Below, piece by piece: positions 38,101 through 45,043 of a DNA stretch of 64,000 bases. The DNA is from Planctomycetota bacterium (GTDB lineage Bacteria; Planctomycetota; B15-G4): positions 62,001 to 126,000 of the forward strand of contig JAJDEP010000019.1 in the NCBI GenBank assembly GCA_029259715.1, written 5' to 3'. How positions within the stretch are numbered: position 1 is the first letter of the stretch; the number at the start of each line of letters is the position of its first letter. The position numbers and the translations under genes are program-made. The notes under the pieces were generated by a model. The model worked only from the letters and a program-made list of their open reading frames with translations, ran no database searches and was not told the origin of the DNA.

Positions 38101-38658
38101 CGCACCTGGCTGGCCCGACCGGGCCTCCGGCGCGTGCTCACCTTCCTGCGCATCCTGCCGCCGGAGGAGAGCTGGATCGAGCCGACCCGTTTCGTCACGC
38201 CCGAGCTGCGCAGCGGCACCATGGCGTCACAACGCTTCGTGGCCGAGCGCGACGGACTCGACCGGCTCTCCATCCGCTTCGCCACCGAGGGCCGCATGCC
38301 CAGCAACGACGTCCGCCTCCGGCTGCTCGACGGCCACAGCGGCGAGCTGCTGCGCCAGGTCAACATCCCGGCCGGTGAGATCGACGACAACCTCTATGCC
38401 GCCGCCGCCTTCCCGCCCCTGCCCGATTCGGCGCGCAAGACCTACCTCTTCGAGCTCACGTCGCCCGACGGTCTGCGCGGTTGCGGGGCCAAGATCTGGG
38501 GCGACCGCCACGGCCCGAAGGACGGCCCCGGGCGCAAGCGTCTGCAGGACGGCCACCGCGCGCCCGGCTGCCTCGACTTCCGTCTCGACTATGCCGGGAG
38601 CGTCGCGCCGGACGAGAGCTCCAACGGCCGCGCGAACGGTTCCGCAGGGCGCGCCTGA
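35143..38658 (+). CDS. Tandem glycosyltransferase with two beta domains (candidate glycan polymerase)
   Basis: 1171 residues, ATGA overlap with the preceding gene. Residues 8-385 form one GT-B (GT4) enzyme, with FEADDLVFVP, VIAYGSGTRTHDADL, CDIAVAPLEERNPYCRAKSALK and YLEAGALGVPLVAS. Residues about 390-730 form a second, WsaF-like GT-B enzyme: IPPATVGSGGHTVIFR, RLYFVQDLEHLFFPASEN, VTYFAQPGKLRRAYEMG and VISLTNPSAVPPNMMRCGC. Then come beta domain 1 (about 734-850), a disordered and short coiled region (about 860-990), and beta domain 2 (about 1023-1122) with RLRLLDGHSGELLRQV. The beta domains resemble that of the sulfotransferase. Two active sites in one chain fit a repeat-unit polymerase like WbdA. 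Confidence 0.85.
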   Translation: MTPATTRPLNVLQVDPCQGATVRRYRVGNLAEQLRLAGDAVTAWTDDDLRREVERGDIDATVAHYDLLILHRFPWCTAVERLLQAARTAGIRTAFEADDLVFVPGVGRWVDGLRHLDPGELKLYDEGLQRYAASDAACDTFIGATSFLAGLRAGPPRPSVVIPNLLGEEQVAVAERLHRKGRSRAHGAGGGAAHEVVIAYGSGTRTHDADLAAIAPALAQVLTAHVGARLMLVGLVDLPEALRPYADRVRLEPVGPWEHWWELLAACDIAVAPLEERNPYCRAKSALKYLEAGALGVPLVASRIDAYEQVIDDGRTGLLASGTDEWAQAVSRLVEDTDLRGHMGRRARKDVLRRHTTKARFAETHATLRALVDGKVEARQRPEGWRGFDLATVIPPATVGSGGHTVIFRTVRSMIERGHRTTVLHEFDGRGFTHEQVEGFIDAAFFPTGATYRSGWELDPARFDAVMATAWNTAEWVAGLDVPARLYFVQDLEHLFFPASENHVMAERTYALGLSCITIGRWLTEVLRHQYGADSVDFPFLLHVDRPRPTRAVSDDRPTVTYFAQPGKLRRAYEMGVAALARLHAAHPAVRIVFFGSAAVDPNAVPFPFEDAGVVSEAELEELYLRSDVGLVISLTNPSAVPPNMMRCGCAVVDVDLENNRFEYRDGVDSLLAPPTTDGLAQALIRVVADADLRRTLQAGAVASIAPRSEPRSMDLIEAALVRSIVAGRARAPERLDLHERGGNAHVSLEQGPAVARFEARHDGLCAVSFFLGTFGRTPSDLALSLRRSSDETVVARVILPGSTVGDNEWARFDFEALPHSAGEGFSCELSMMPGADAPVAVYRSATDGTGRVRCTVGGFASGPFRMSVHADPDAFPHTGTEGAARRTSTTRRLAAASRALPDSASPGESGTSGRSTGDPAGSASGGEPPRAAVRVAELLRNRHQRDVQARRRTDDRVGSALGQMDGRLGRVETSLRSVSTTLQRARTWLARPGLRRVLTFLRILPPEESWIEPTRFVTPELRSGTMASQRFVAERDGLDRLSIRFATEGRMPSNDVRLRLLDGHSGELLRQVNIPAGEIDDNLYAAAAFPPLPDSARKTYLFELTSPDGLRGCGAKIWGDRHGPKDGPGRKRLQDGHRAPGCLDFRLDYAGSVAPDESSNGRANGSAGRA

Positions 38659-38671
38659 TCCTGCAGGCGGC

Positions 38672-39433
38672 TCAGCCCTGCAGCCAGATCGAATCCTCCA
38701 GCGCGGCGATGGCCGCCGGCATACGCGCCCGCCACTTGGCGAACAGGGCGTCGCGGCAGAGGGCGAACTCGGCGCGAAACGCCGCGCTGTCCCGCTGCAC
38801 GATCTTGGGTGACTGGTCGCGGGCCGTGATCACCGCGCCGGCGGGGTCCCTGTGCTTGTGCCAGCAGAAGGCGTCGAGGGCGTAGCAGTGCCGGCCGGCG
38901 GAGCGCGCGGCGAGGCACACGTCGGCGCCGTAGCAGTGGAATCCCGGCAGGTCGGCGTCGAAGGTCGGCCCCCGGGAGCGGCGCACCCCGAGCCACAGCT
39001 CGTCGAGCACCTGCACCCGCTGCGGCAACGGGTCCGTGCGACGCTTGCCGCCGGGGTCGCACCAGTGCCCGACGTATGCCCCGCCCTCGAGGTCGACGCC
39101 CGCGGACCCGACCACCCCCCAATCCGGATCGTCACGTTCGAGGTCTGTGAGGGCCGCCGCGAGCCGCCCGTCGAAGTCCTCGGGGAACAGCAGGTCCTGG
39201 TGGGCGAAGAGCACGAGGTCGTGGGCGGCCCGAGCCGCCGCCGCGACGTACAGCGCCCCCATGTTCGCGGACGCACGATTGCCCACGTTGTCCACGGCGA
39301 TGAGCTCGTGGCGGCCGTGCTGCAGGCAGGGCGAGCGCATCAGATTCTCGCGCATCTCGTCGGGGTCGTTGACGGCGACCACCAGGCTGAACGGTCGCAC
39401 CCCGTCGCCGGTCTCTGTGGGCACGGTCGCCAT
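38672..39433 (-). CDS. GT2-like family glycosyltransferase (Glyco_tranf_2_5 type)
   Basis: 253 residues. Begins with a Rossmann-like strand FSLVVAVNDPDEMRENLM, then ELIAVDNVGNRASANMGA and VLFAHQDLLFPEDFDGRLA. HQD occupies the position of the GT2 DxD. Later parts include WGVVGSAGVDLEGGAYVGHW, PGFHCYGADVCLAARSAGRH and HKHRDPAG. This is the pattern of small GT-A proteins found in capsule and O-antigen loci. Its ATG overlaps the pyruvyltransferase stop by one base (TGATG). It converges with the tandem-GT gene 13 bases away. Confidence 0.8.
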   Translation of the reverse strand: MATVPTETGDGVRPFSLVVAVNDPDEMRENLMRSPCLQHGRHELIAVDNVGNRASANMGALYVAAAARAAHDLVLFAHQDLLFPEDFDGRLAAALTDLERDDPDWGVVGSAGVDLEGGAYVGHWCDPGGKRRTDPLPQRVQVLDELWLGVRRSRGPTFDADLPGFHCYGADVCLAARSAGRHCYALDAFCWHKHRDPAGAVITARDQSPKIVQRDSAAFRAEFALCRDALFAKWRARMPAAIAALEDSIWLQG

Positions 39434-40701
39434 CAGCGGTGCAGCAACATGCTGACGGCCGGCGCCAGGACGTTCGTGAACAGGTCGGTGGGCGGGACCC
39501 GGATCTGGGCCAGGGCGCGCAACGCGTCGAGGGCGGAGTGTGTGTCGGCCCGGCGACCGCTGGCGGCGACGGCGAGCTCGTCCTCGAGGCGTCGCCAGTG
39601 CTCCGCGAGCCGGGGCGCGGCCCGCTCCGCGGCCTGAGGCTCGTCGGTGCCCGCGAGCCCACCGTCCGGCGAGCGTGGCGGGCGCGCCTCCAGGGCCCCA
39701 GCCGCCGCGCCCCACGACGGCACCACCTGACGGGCGTCATCGAGGTCGGTGGACTGCTCGCGGCACTTGGTCCAGCGCGGCCCCACCGACGCGGGCACCA
39801 CCGTCAGCGCGGGGCGTCCGAAGGCCGCCGCCGCGATCATGCCGTGCATGGAACTGCCGACATAGAGTTCGGCGCCGGCCAGCAGCGCGGTCAACTCCCG
39901 CAGCGAGGCCGGGCGCTCGAGCACGAGCGACGGGACGTCGCAACCGTCGGCCAGCGCACCCAGGTCGCCGGCATCGTCGTCGCAGATCGCCGTGAACACG
40001 GGGACCGCCTGCAGGGCCCGCGCCATGGCGGCCACCGCGGCAGCCGCCGCCGCCGGCTCCTCGACGGCACCGCCCAGCCGCTTGTAGTTCACCACCAACC
40101 AGCGTTCCGGTCGCGGTCCGAGACGCGCGAACAGAGCGTCCAGCGCCGCCGCCCGCTCCTCGGGGGTCCACAGCCCGGGGAGGTCGTACGCGGTGTCGGG
40201 GATCACGTGCACCGGGCGGGTCACGCCGGCTTGCGCAAACCACTCGGCCGTGGAGGCGCTGCGCAGCGCGATGGAGTCACTCTGGTCGGCCGCCCAGCCC
40301 ACGCCCAGGGCCAGCCCCGGCGTGAAGGGCACGGGCGCCCCCGGCCCGTTCCACAGCAGGCGTCCGCCCCCCGCGGCGGCCGCGATGGCCGCTCCCAGCC
40401 ACAGTCCCGGATAGGCGGTGGCGCGCATGAGGGGCGTGGTGCGATAGGCCTGCGGCGTATCGACCACGGCGTTGATCAGCTGACCGCCCCCGATGATCAG
40501 GGCGTCGAATTCATCGGCCCGCGCGAGCGCCGCCTGCACCGAAACCGTGGCCACGCCGTCGTCGAACACCGGCGGCCCGCCCCGGGGCGAGACGTGCACG
40601 ACCTTGTCCCACGCCCCGCCGAGGCGCCGCTCCAAGAGCAGCGGGAAGAGCAGGTCGCCGTAATTCGCGACATCAAAGGTTCCGAAGTGGGCGACTCGCA
40701 C
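39433..40701 (-). CDS. Polysaccharide pyruvyl transferase family protein
   Basis: 422 residues. N-terminal VAHFGTFDVANYGDLLFPLLLERRL is the family start, with the nucleotide-like loop. ALIIGGGQLINAVVD, FARLGPRPERWLVVNYKRLG and ELYVGSSMHGMIAAAAFGRPAL (with the conserved SMHG) complete the fold. WcaK/CsaB-type enzymes transfer pyruvate from phosphoenolpyruvate to a sugar as a ketal, giving the glycan acidic groups. First gene of a two-gene leftward operon with the GT2-like gene. The 118 bases upstream are shared with the tail-collar gene; no clear promoter pair was found. Confidence 0.85.
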   Translation of the reverse strand: MRVAHFGTFDVANYGDLLFPLLLERRLGGAWDKVVHVSPRGGPPVFDDGVATVSVQAALARADEFDALIIGGGQLINAVVDTPQAYRTTPLMRATAYPGLWLGAAIAAAAGGGRLLWNGPGAPVPFTPGLALGVGWAADQSDSIALRSASTAEWFAQAGVTRPVHVIPDTAYDLPGLWTPEERAAALDALFARLGPRPERWLVVNYKRLGGAVEEPAAAAAAVAAMARALQAVPVFTAICDDDAGDLGALADGCDVPSLVLERPASLRELTALLAGAELYVGSSMHGMIAAAAFGRPALTVVPASVGPRWTKCREQSTDLDDARQVVPSWGAAAGALEARPPRSPDGGLAGTDEPQAAERAAPRLAEHWRRLEDELAVAASGRRADTHSALDALRALAQIRVPPTDLFTNVLAPAVSMLLHR

Positions 40702-40819
40702 AGCGCGCGATTGGAACCGTCGGTTCGAGGGCGGTCAAGGTCGGGGCCCAAGACCCGCGGATTGCCCGTATGCTGTTTGCCTCGCCACCGCCTTCGCCAC
40801 CGCCGTCGGAGTTCCACCC

Positions 40820-41452
40820 ATGAAGCCTTCGTCCTACCTGCTCTCCACCGCACTCCTGGTGGCCAGTCTCACGCTCGCCCTGCATGCCCCGGCCGCTCCG
40901 GCCGCTCCGGCGACAGCGGCCCCCGCCGTCCTCGGCGGCATCGAGCCCTTCCTCGGACAGATCGTCCTGTTCGGCGGCAACTTCGCCCCGCGGGGCTGGG
41001 CCAAGTGTGAAGGACAACTCCTGCCGATCTCTTCGAACACCGCGCTCTTCTCGCTGCTCGGCACGCTCTACGGCGGCGACGGCGAGACGACCTTCGGGCT
41101 GCCCGACCTGCGCGGACGCGCGCCCATCGGCTACGGCAACGGCAACGGCCTGAGTCACTACAACCTCGGCAGCAAGGGCGGCAGCGAACAGACGACGCTC
41201 TCCATCGGTCAGATGCCGAGCCACACCCACACCCTGATGGGACAGATGGAGCCCGGCGGCAGCGGCATGCCGGTGGGCCGCACCATGGCCACCAGCCTCG
41301 ACCACCGTCTCTACGGGCCGAACACCAATGCCCCCATGGATGGCGACGCCGTCGAGAACACGGGCGGCGGCCAGTCCCACGACAATCGCCAGCCCTACAT
41401 GGCCATGAACTACCTCATCGCGCTGCAGGGGACTTACCCGTCCGAGAACTGA
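40820..41452 (+). CDS. Secreted tail-collar (microcystin-dependent protein type) domain protein
   Basis: 210 residues. A signal peptide (YLLSTALLVASLTLALHAPAA) with a run of Ala/Pro precedes a phage tail-collar domain: GQIVLFGGNFAPRGWAKCEG, LLGTLYGGDGETTFGLPDLRGRAPIG, and the His-rich MPSHTHTLMGQ. The final PYMAMNYLIALQG is also conserved. Such domains occur both in phage tails and in free bacterial MdpB-like proteins. No other phage gene is nearby and it has a Sec signal, so it is a cellular secreted protein. Function unknown. Confidence 0.85.
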   Translation: MKPSSYLLSTALLVASLTLALHAPAAPAAPATAAPAVLGGIEPFLGQIVLFGGNFAPRGWAKCEGQLLPISSNTALFSLLGTLYGGDGETTFGLPDLRGRAPIGYGNGNGLSHYNLGSKGGSEQTTLSIGQMPSHTHTLMGQMEPGGSGMPVGRTMATSLDHRLYGPNTNAPMDGDAVENTGGGQSHDNRQPYMAMNYLIALQGTYPSEN

Positions 41453-41485
41453 GCCGAGGGACCGTCGGGTGGGTCCGGGGCCGGC

Positions 41486-42013
41486 TTAACGCTGGGGTCG
41501 TTGCCGGAATTCGCCCCAGTCCCGCTGCATCTCGAGGAAGGTGAAGGACGCCGACCAGGTGATCAGGGTCAGGCCCAGCAACGCCTCGGTGCCGGCGAGG
41601 ATGCGGATCGCGCCCACGGGCACGATGTCGCCGAAGCCCAGGGTCGTGTAGGTCACCACCGAGAAGTAGACGAAGTCGAGCGCGCCCTCGTCGAACTCAC
41701 CCGGCAGCCGACCGAGGGTCGGGAAGTGGTCGAGCAGCCAGTAGGTCAGGCCGAAGATCCAGACCTGGACGACGTGGGTGAGCATGATGCCGAGGATGGC
41801 CACGACGACCCGTGCGCGGCGGCGCAGGCGGATGGCGGGCAGCCGGCGCGACATGATGCTGAGCGCCTCGTAGTGCAACAGCACGCAGATCACCGTCGCG
41901 AGCCCGGAGACCAGGCACAGCACGAGCTGGGGCGACGACACGGTGAATGCGTGTCGGCCTGATTCCGGCAGGAACGATGCGAGCACGGCGAGCGGGACGC
42001 TGAGACCTGGCAC
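41486..42013 (-). CDS. Two-TM potassium channel-type protein (Ion_trans_2)
   Basis: 175 residues from GTG 42013 (GTG 42049 also possible). Four hydrophobic stretches, of which the last two flank a pore loop: VYFSVVTYTTLGFGDIVPVG. The selectivity filter is TLGFGD rather than TVGYGD; GFGD filters are known in K+-selective channels. The N-terminal half (LPAIRLRRRARVVVAILGIM) has a basic cytoplasmic loop. No RCK/TrkA-N regulatory domain is present. It is convergent with the tail-collar gene. Confidence 0.8.
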   Translation of the reverse strand: MPGLSVPLAVLASFLPESGRHAFTVSSPQLVLCLVSGLATVICVLLHYEALSIMSRRLPAIRLRRRARVVVAILGIMLTHVVQVWIFGLTYWLLDHFPTLGRLPGEFDEGALDFVYFSVVTYTTLGFGDIVPVGAIRILAGTEALLGLTLITWSASFTFLEMQRDWGEFRQRPQR

Positions 42014-42100
42014 GCACCGATCGTAGCGGATCGCGCGGCGCCCCGGCACGGCCGCGAACCGGCGACACCCGGGGCCGGGGTCGCGTCGACCCCGCGAGGG

Positions 42101-43282
42101 TCAGGCCGAGCGCCCGGTCCAGGTCGCCAGGGTGCGTCTCAGTCGACGCAGCCGACGCCGTCGCTTGCGCCGTCGGGCATCCGCGCGCACCTCGCCCTGC
42201 AGGAGTCGCACGTCTTGCTCGGGCAGGCGCACCTCCACCGGGACACCCTGCCCCGGTGACGGTTCCAGGGCGAGCATGGCGTCGTTGAATGTGGCCGCGA
42301 AGCCATCGCGCGCCTGCTCGAAGAGCGGCCGCACCTCCTCGGGGACCAGATCGCGCAGGGGCGGGCGGTGGGCCCGCCGCGTGCGTCCGCCGATGGTCGG
42401 GTTGCTGTTGATCTCCCACAGCTGGGGGCGGCCGTTCAGCACGCCGTAGTCCATGCGCCCGTATTCGATGCCCGCCCGCTCGAAGACCCGGGCCAGCCAC
42501 TCCGCGTGCGGGTGCTCGTCGCGGTAGGCCGCCTCCTCCCGCACCGAGGTCGCATCGATGAGGCGCCAGCGCGCCTTGGCCACCCAATGCCGGCAACGAT
42601 AGCGCCAGCGCGGGAAGATCCGGTCGCCCACCCGGAAGGCGGCGTACCCCAGGAAAATGCCGTCACTGCCCGCTGTGTCGCAGAATTCGACCACCAGCAG
42701 CTCGTCACGCCGGTAGCCGTGCAGGGGCGAGGTCAGCCGGCGCAGCGCCCGCCGCGCCTGGGCGGGCGACGCCAGCAAATCGGTGAGCGGACCCGAGTGA
42801 TCGCGCTCCTCGCGCACGAAGACCGGGTAGCGCAACGCCTCCAACGCGGCCTTGGGCCGGACCGCCCGGAAGGCGTTGATGCCCTCGGCGTGCATGGTCG
42901 TGAGCAGGTCGTAGCGGCGCAGCGACCGCTGCGGATCGTTGACCACCCGCACCCCCGCCGCCGCCAGCTGCCCGTGCACCGCCGTCGCCACCGCCAGTGT
43001 GGCCGGCCCCGAGGCCTCGAGGTCCGAGAAGATGGCCGTGTTCCCGCGCAGCTCCTGGTGAGCGGTCAAGTCGGCGTAGTCGCACACCTGCAGGCGCTCG
43101 GCCAGCGGCGCTCCCCGCTCGTCCTCGAGCCAGCGCTGGACCGTGCCCTTCGATCGACCGTGGACGAAGTAGAGCAGCGCCGGCGCGTCCTTGTGAATGG
43201 ATGAAAAAGAGACCCGCCGAAGCGCGTGCTCGGCGCGACCCCGCGAATTCGAAATCCCGCGATCCCTGCCCGCATTTGACAC
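42101..43282 (-). CDS. ATP-grasp-like enzyme of the polysaccharide locus
   Basis: 393 residues. An N-terminal part (PALLYFVHGRSKGTVQRWL) precedes an ATP-grasp fold: RYPVFVREERDHSGPLTDLL (Lys/Arg-type nucleotide loop), YRRDELLVVEFCDTAGSDGI (hinge), and the metal-binding strand YGRMDYGVLNGRPQLWEINSNPTIG with Asp, Glu and Asn in expected places. The last 30 residues are an Arg-rich tail. ATP-grasp proteins of this type ligate or phosphorylate amino acids, sugars or teichoic units; the product is unknown. The start is uncertain: no ATG is available and GTG 43282 is the first reasonable choice, which puts its 5' end inside the divergent beta-helix promoter. Confidence 0.65.
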   Translation of the reverse strand: MSNAGRDRGISNSRGRAEHALRRVSFSSIHKDAPALLYFVHGRSKGTVQRWLEDERGAPLAERLQVCDYADLTAHQELRGNTAIFSDLEASGPATLAVATAVHGQLAAAGVRVVNDPQRSLRRYDLLTTMHAEGINAFRAVRPKAALEALRYPVFVREERDHSGPLTDLLASPAQARRALRRLTSPLHGYRRDELLVVEFCDTAGSDGIFLGYAAFRVGDRIFPRWRYRCRHWVAKARWRLIDATSVREEAAYRDEHPHAEWLARVFERAGIEYGRMDYGVLNGRPQLWEINSNPTIGGRTRRAHRPPLRDLVPEEVRPLFEQARDGFAATFNDAMLALEPSPGQGVPVEVRLPEQDVRLLQGEVRADARRRKRRRRLRRLRRTLATWTGRSA

Positions 43283-43306
43283 AGGAACAGGCCCTGTGGC
43301 TATGAT
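43276..43306 (+). promoter_or_regulatory. Sigma70-type promoter of the beta-helix genes
   Basis: TTGACA (43276-43281) and TATGAT (43301-43306) are separated by 19 bases. The -35 is a perfect match and the -10 is 5/6. The short palindrome ACAGGCCCTGT lies in the spacer. It is followed 93 bases later by the start of the first beta-helix gene with an AGGAGG site. The spacer is two bases longer than ideal. Confidence 0.5.
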
Positions 43307-43398
43307 CACGACGGGAAAGTCGGGTGTTTCGTGACGCTCCGGGGACGTGCCGCGGATGTCACACCCAAGGGACACCTTCAACCAGGAGGAATGGGCTC

Positions 43399-45015
43399 AT
43401 GGTCCGTGCGTCAACTCTGTTCTGCAGCCTCGCTGCCGCTCTGGCACTGCTCGCTCCGCGAGCCGAAGCCGCCGAAACGATCACCGTCAATGCCGGTGAG
43501 AGCATCAACGACGCCATCGACATGGCCGAGCCCGGTGACACCATCCGCGTCAAGTCGGGTGTCTACCGCCCCAACGAGGACGAAGGCGACGGCGGCCCCG
43601 GCATCGTCGTCGACGTGCCCGGCATCACGCTCATGGGCCAGAACGCCGTCATCGATGGCGAGTACCAGGGCTTCGGGATGCTCATCTCCGCCCCGGGCGT
43701 GACCGTGCGCGGCTTCACCTTCGTCAACTGCTCCGACGGCCTGGTCGTCGACTTCAACGACGACGAGGATGGGAAGCCCGATCTGTTCGGTGAGACCGTG
43801 ATCACCCGCAACCGGTTCTCCGCCAACTCCAACAACGGCATCAATGTGCGCCTGGCCGGCGCCGTCCGGATCGAACGCAACATCATCGAGGACTCGGGTC
43901 AGAGCGGCATCGTGGTCCAGCGGGAGAACATCGAAACGGATGGTCTGCCCTCCGACAGCGAGACCCTGATCCTGGGCAATCGTTCGGAGTTCAACGGCGA
44001 AGACGGCATCGAGTTCGAGGGCTCTCGCGCCACGATCACCGGCAACACGTGCACGCACAATGCCGATGACGGCCTCAATGTCGACATCACCCCGGTGACG
44101 AACGACGACGGCGAGGAGGAGAGCGATCCGCTCATCACCATCGCCAGGAATCGCATTCACTACAACACCGACGACGGCATCGACATCGACGGTGACCCGA
44201 ACGTGCCTACGGTCATCGAGCGCAACCGCATCACCCTCAACGGCGAAGACGGCCTCTCCTTGGACTACTACGAGGACTTCGATGATGGACCCGCGGACGG
44301 CATCAAGGCCTTCCCGCGGCACCTCATCGCGCGCAACACCTTCTCGAACAACAACGAAGACGGGTGCACGATCGAGATCGATGATGGAGGCGAGAGCGGC
44401 TCGGTCCTGATCGAGCGCAACAACGCCCACCACAACGGCGAGGGCGGGATCTCACTGCGCGAGATCACCGGCGGTAACGACTCCGCCCGGGTCGAGAACA
44501 ATCGCGCCCACCACAACGGCTACTTCGGCATCGAACTCGGCAGCCCGGATATCGACTTCCCGCTGCTCGAGGGAGGCAAGAAGAAGGAGCCCTTGGACGG
44601 CGCCGGGAGCGGCGACGGAGGGCCAGACAGCGGCACGTACCGGTCCGCCACGCGCAACACCTGCTCCTTCAACGGGCTCGGCGGCATCCTGTCCCTCGCC
44701 CAGTCCGCCCGGATCGTGGGCAACCGTTGTGACCGCAACCTGGGAGATGGCATCACCATCGCCTTCTCCTCCTTCAACTTCGTGAACGACAACCGCTGCT
44801 CCCGCAACTCCAGCCAGGGCATCGACAACTGGAACGCGACCATCGAGGAGCTGATCGGCAATCGCACCGGTAACAACGCGTTGGGCGTCGGCGTCGACAT
44901 CGCCGGTGGCGGGCCCAACGGCTCGGGCGTCGTCAACAACGAAGACGACAACACCGGCACCGGCGGCGGCGACGCCACGGGCGAGCCGGACATGTTCAAC
45001 GTGATCCAAGACTAG
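43399..45015 (+). CDS. Secreted right-handed parallel beta-helix protein 1
   Basis: 538 residues from ATG 43399, with AGGAGG (43384-43389) nine bases upstream. Signal peptide LFCSLAAALALLAPRAEA. The mature part begins ETITVNAGESINDAIDMAEPG, the standard N-cap of pectate-lyase-like helices, and continues with about 15 PbH1 coils of the type 'I-x-x-N-x-hydrophobic-x-x-N-x-x-D-G-I', rich in Asn, Asp and Gly (for example NNGINVRLAGAVRIERNIIE, NADDGLNVDITP). Catalytic residues of known lyases were not identified. An acidic surface suggests calcium binding. Its paralogue follows 28 bases later. Confidence 0.85.
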   Translation: MVRASTLFCSLAAALALLAPRAEAAETITVNAGESINDAIDMAEPGDTIRVKSGVYRPNEDEGDGGPGIVVDVPGITLMGQNAVIDGEYQGFGMLISAPGVTVRGFTFVNCSDGLVVDFNDDEDGKPDLFGETVITRNRFSANSNNGINVRLAGAVRIERNIIEDSGQSGIVVQRENIETDGLPSDSETLILGNRSEFNGEDGIEFEGSRATITGNTCTHNADDGLNVDITPVTNDDGEEESDPLITIARNRIHYNTDDGIDIDGDPNVPTVIERNRITLNGEDGLSLDYYEDFDDGPADGIKAFPRHLIARNTFSNNNEDGCTIEIDDGGESGSVLIERNNAHHNGEGGISLREITGGNDSARVENNRAHHNGYFGIELGSPDIDFPLLEGGKKKEPLDGAGSGDGGPDSGTYRSATRNTCSFNGLGGILSLAQSARIVGNRCDRNLGDGITIAFSSFNFVNDNRCSRNSSQGIDNWNATIEELIGNRTGNNALGVGVDIAGGGPNGSGVVNNEDDNTGTGGGDATGEPDMFNVIQD

Positions 45016-45043
45016 TCCAGGCCGACAACGAGGAATCAGACAG

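Noticed and set aside
40820-41452. Tail-collar protein as evidence for a prophage
   Set aside because: It has a Sec signal peptide and no other phage genes nearby; free secreted tail-collar proteins are common in bacteria.
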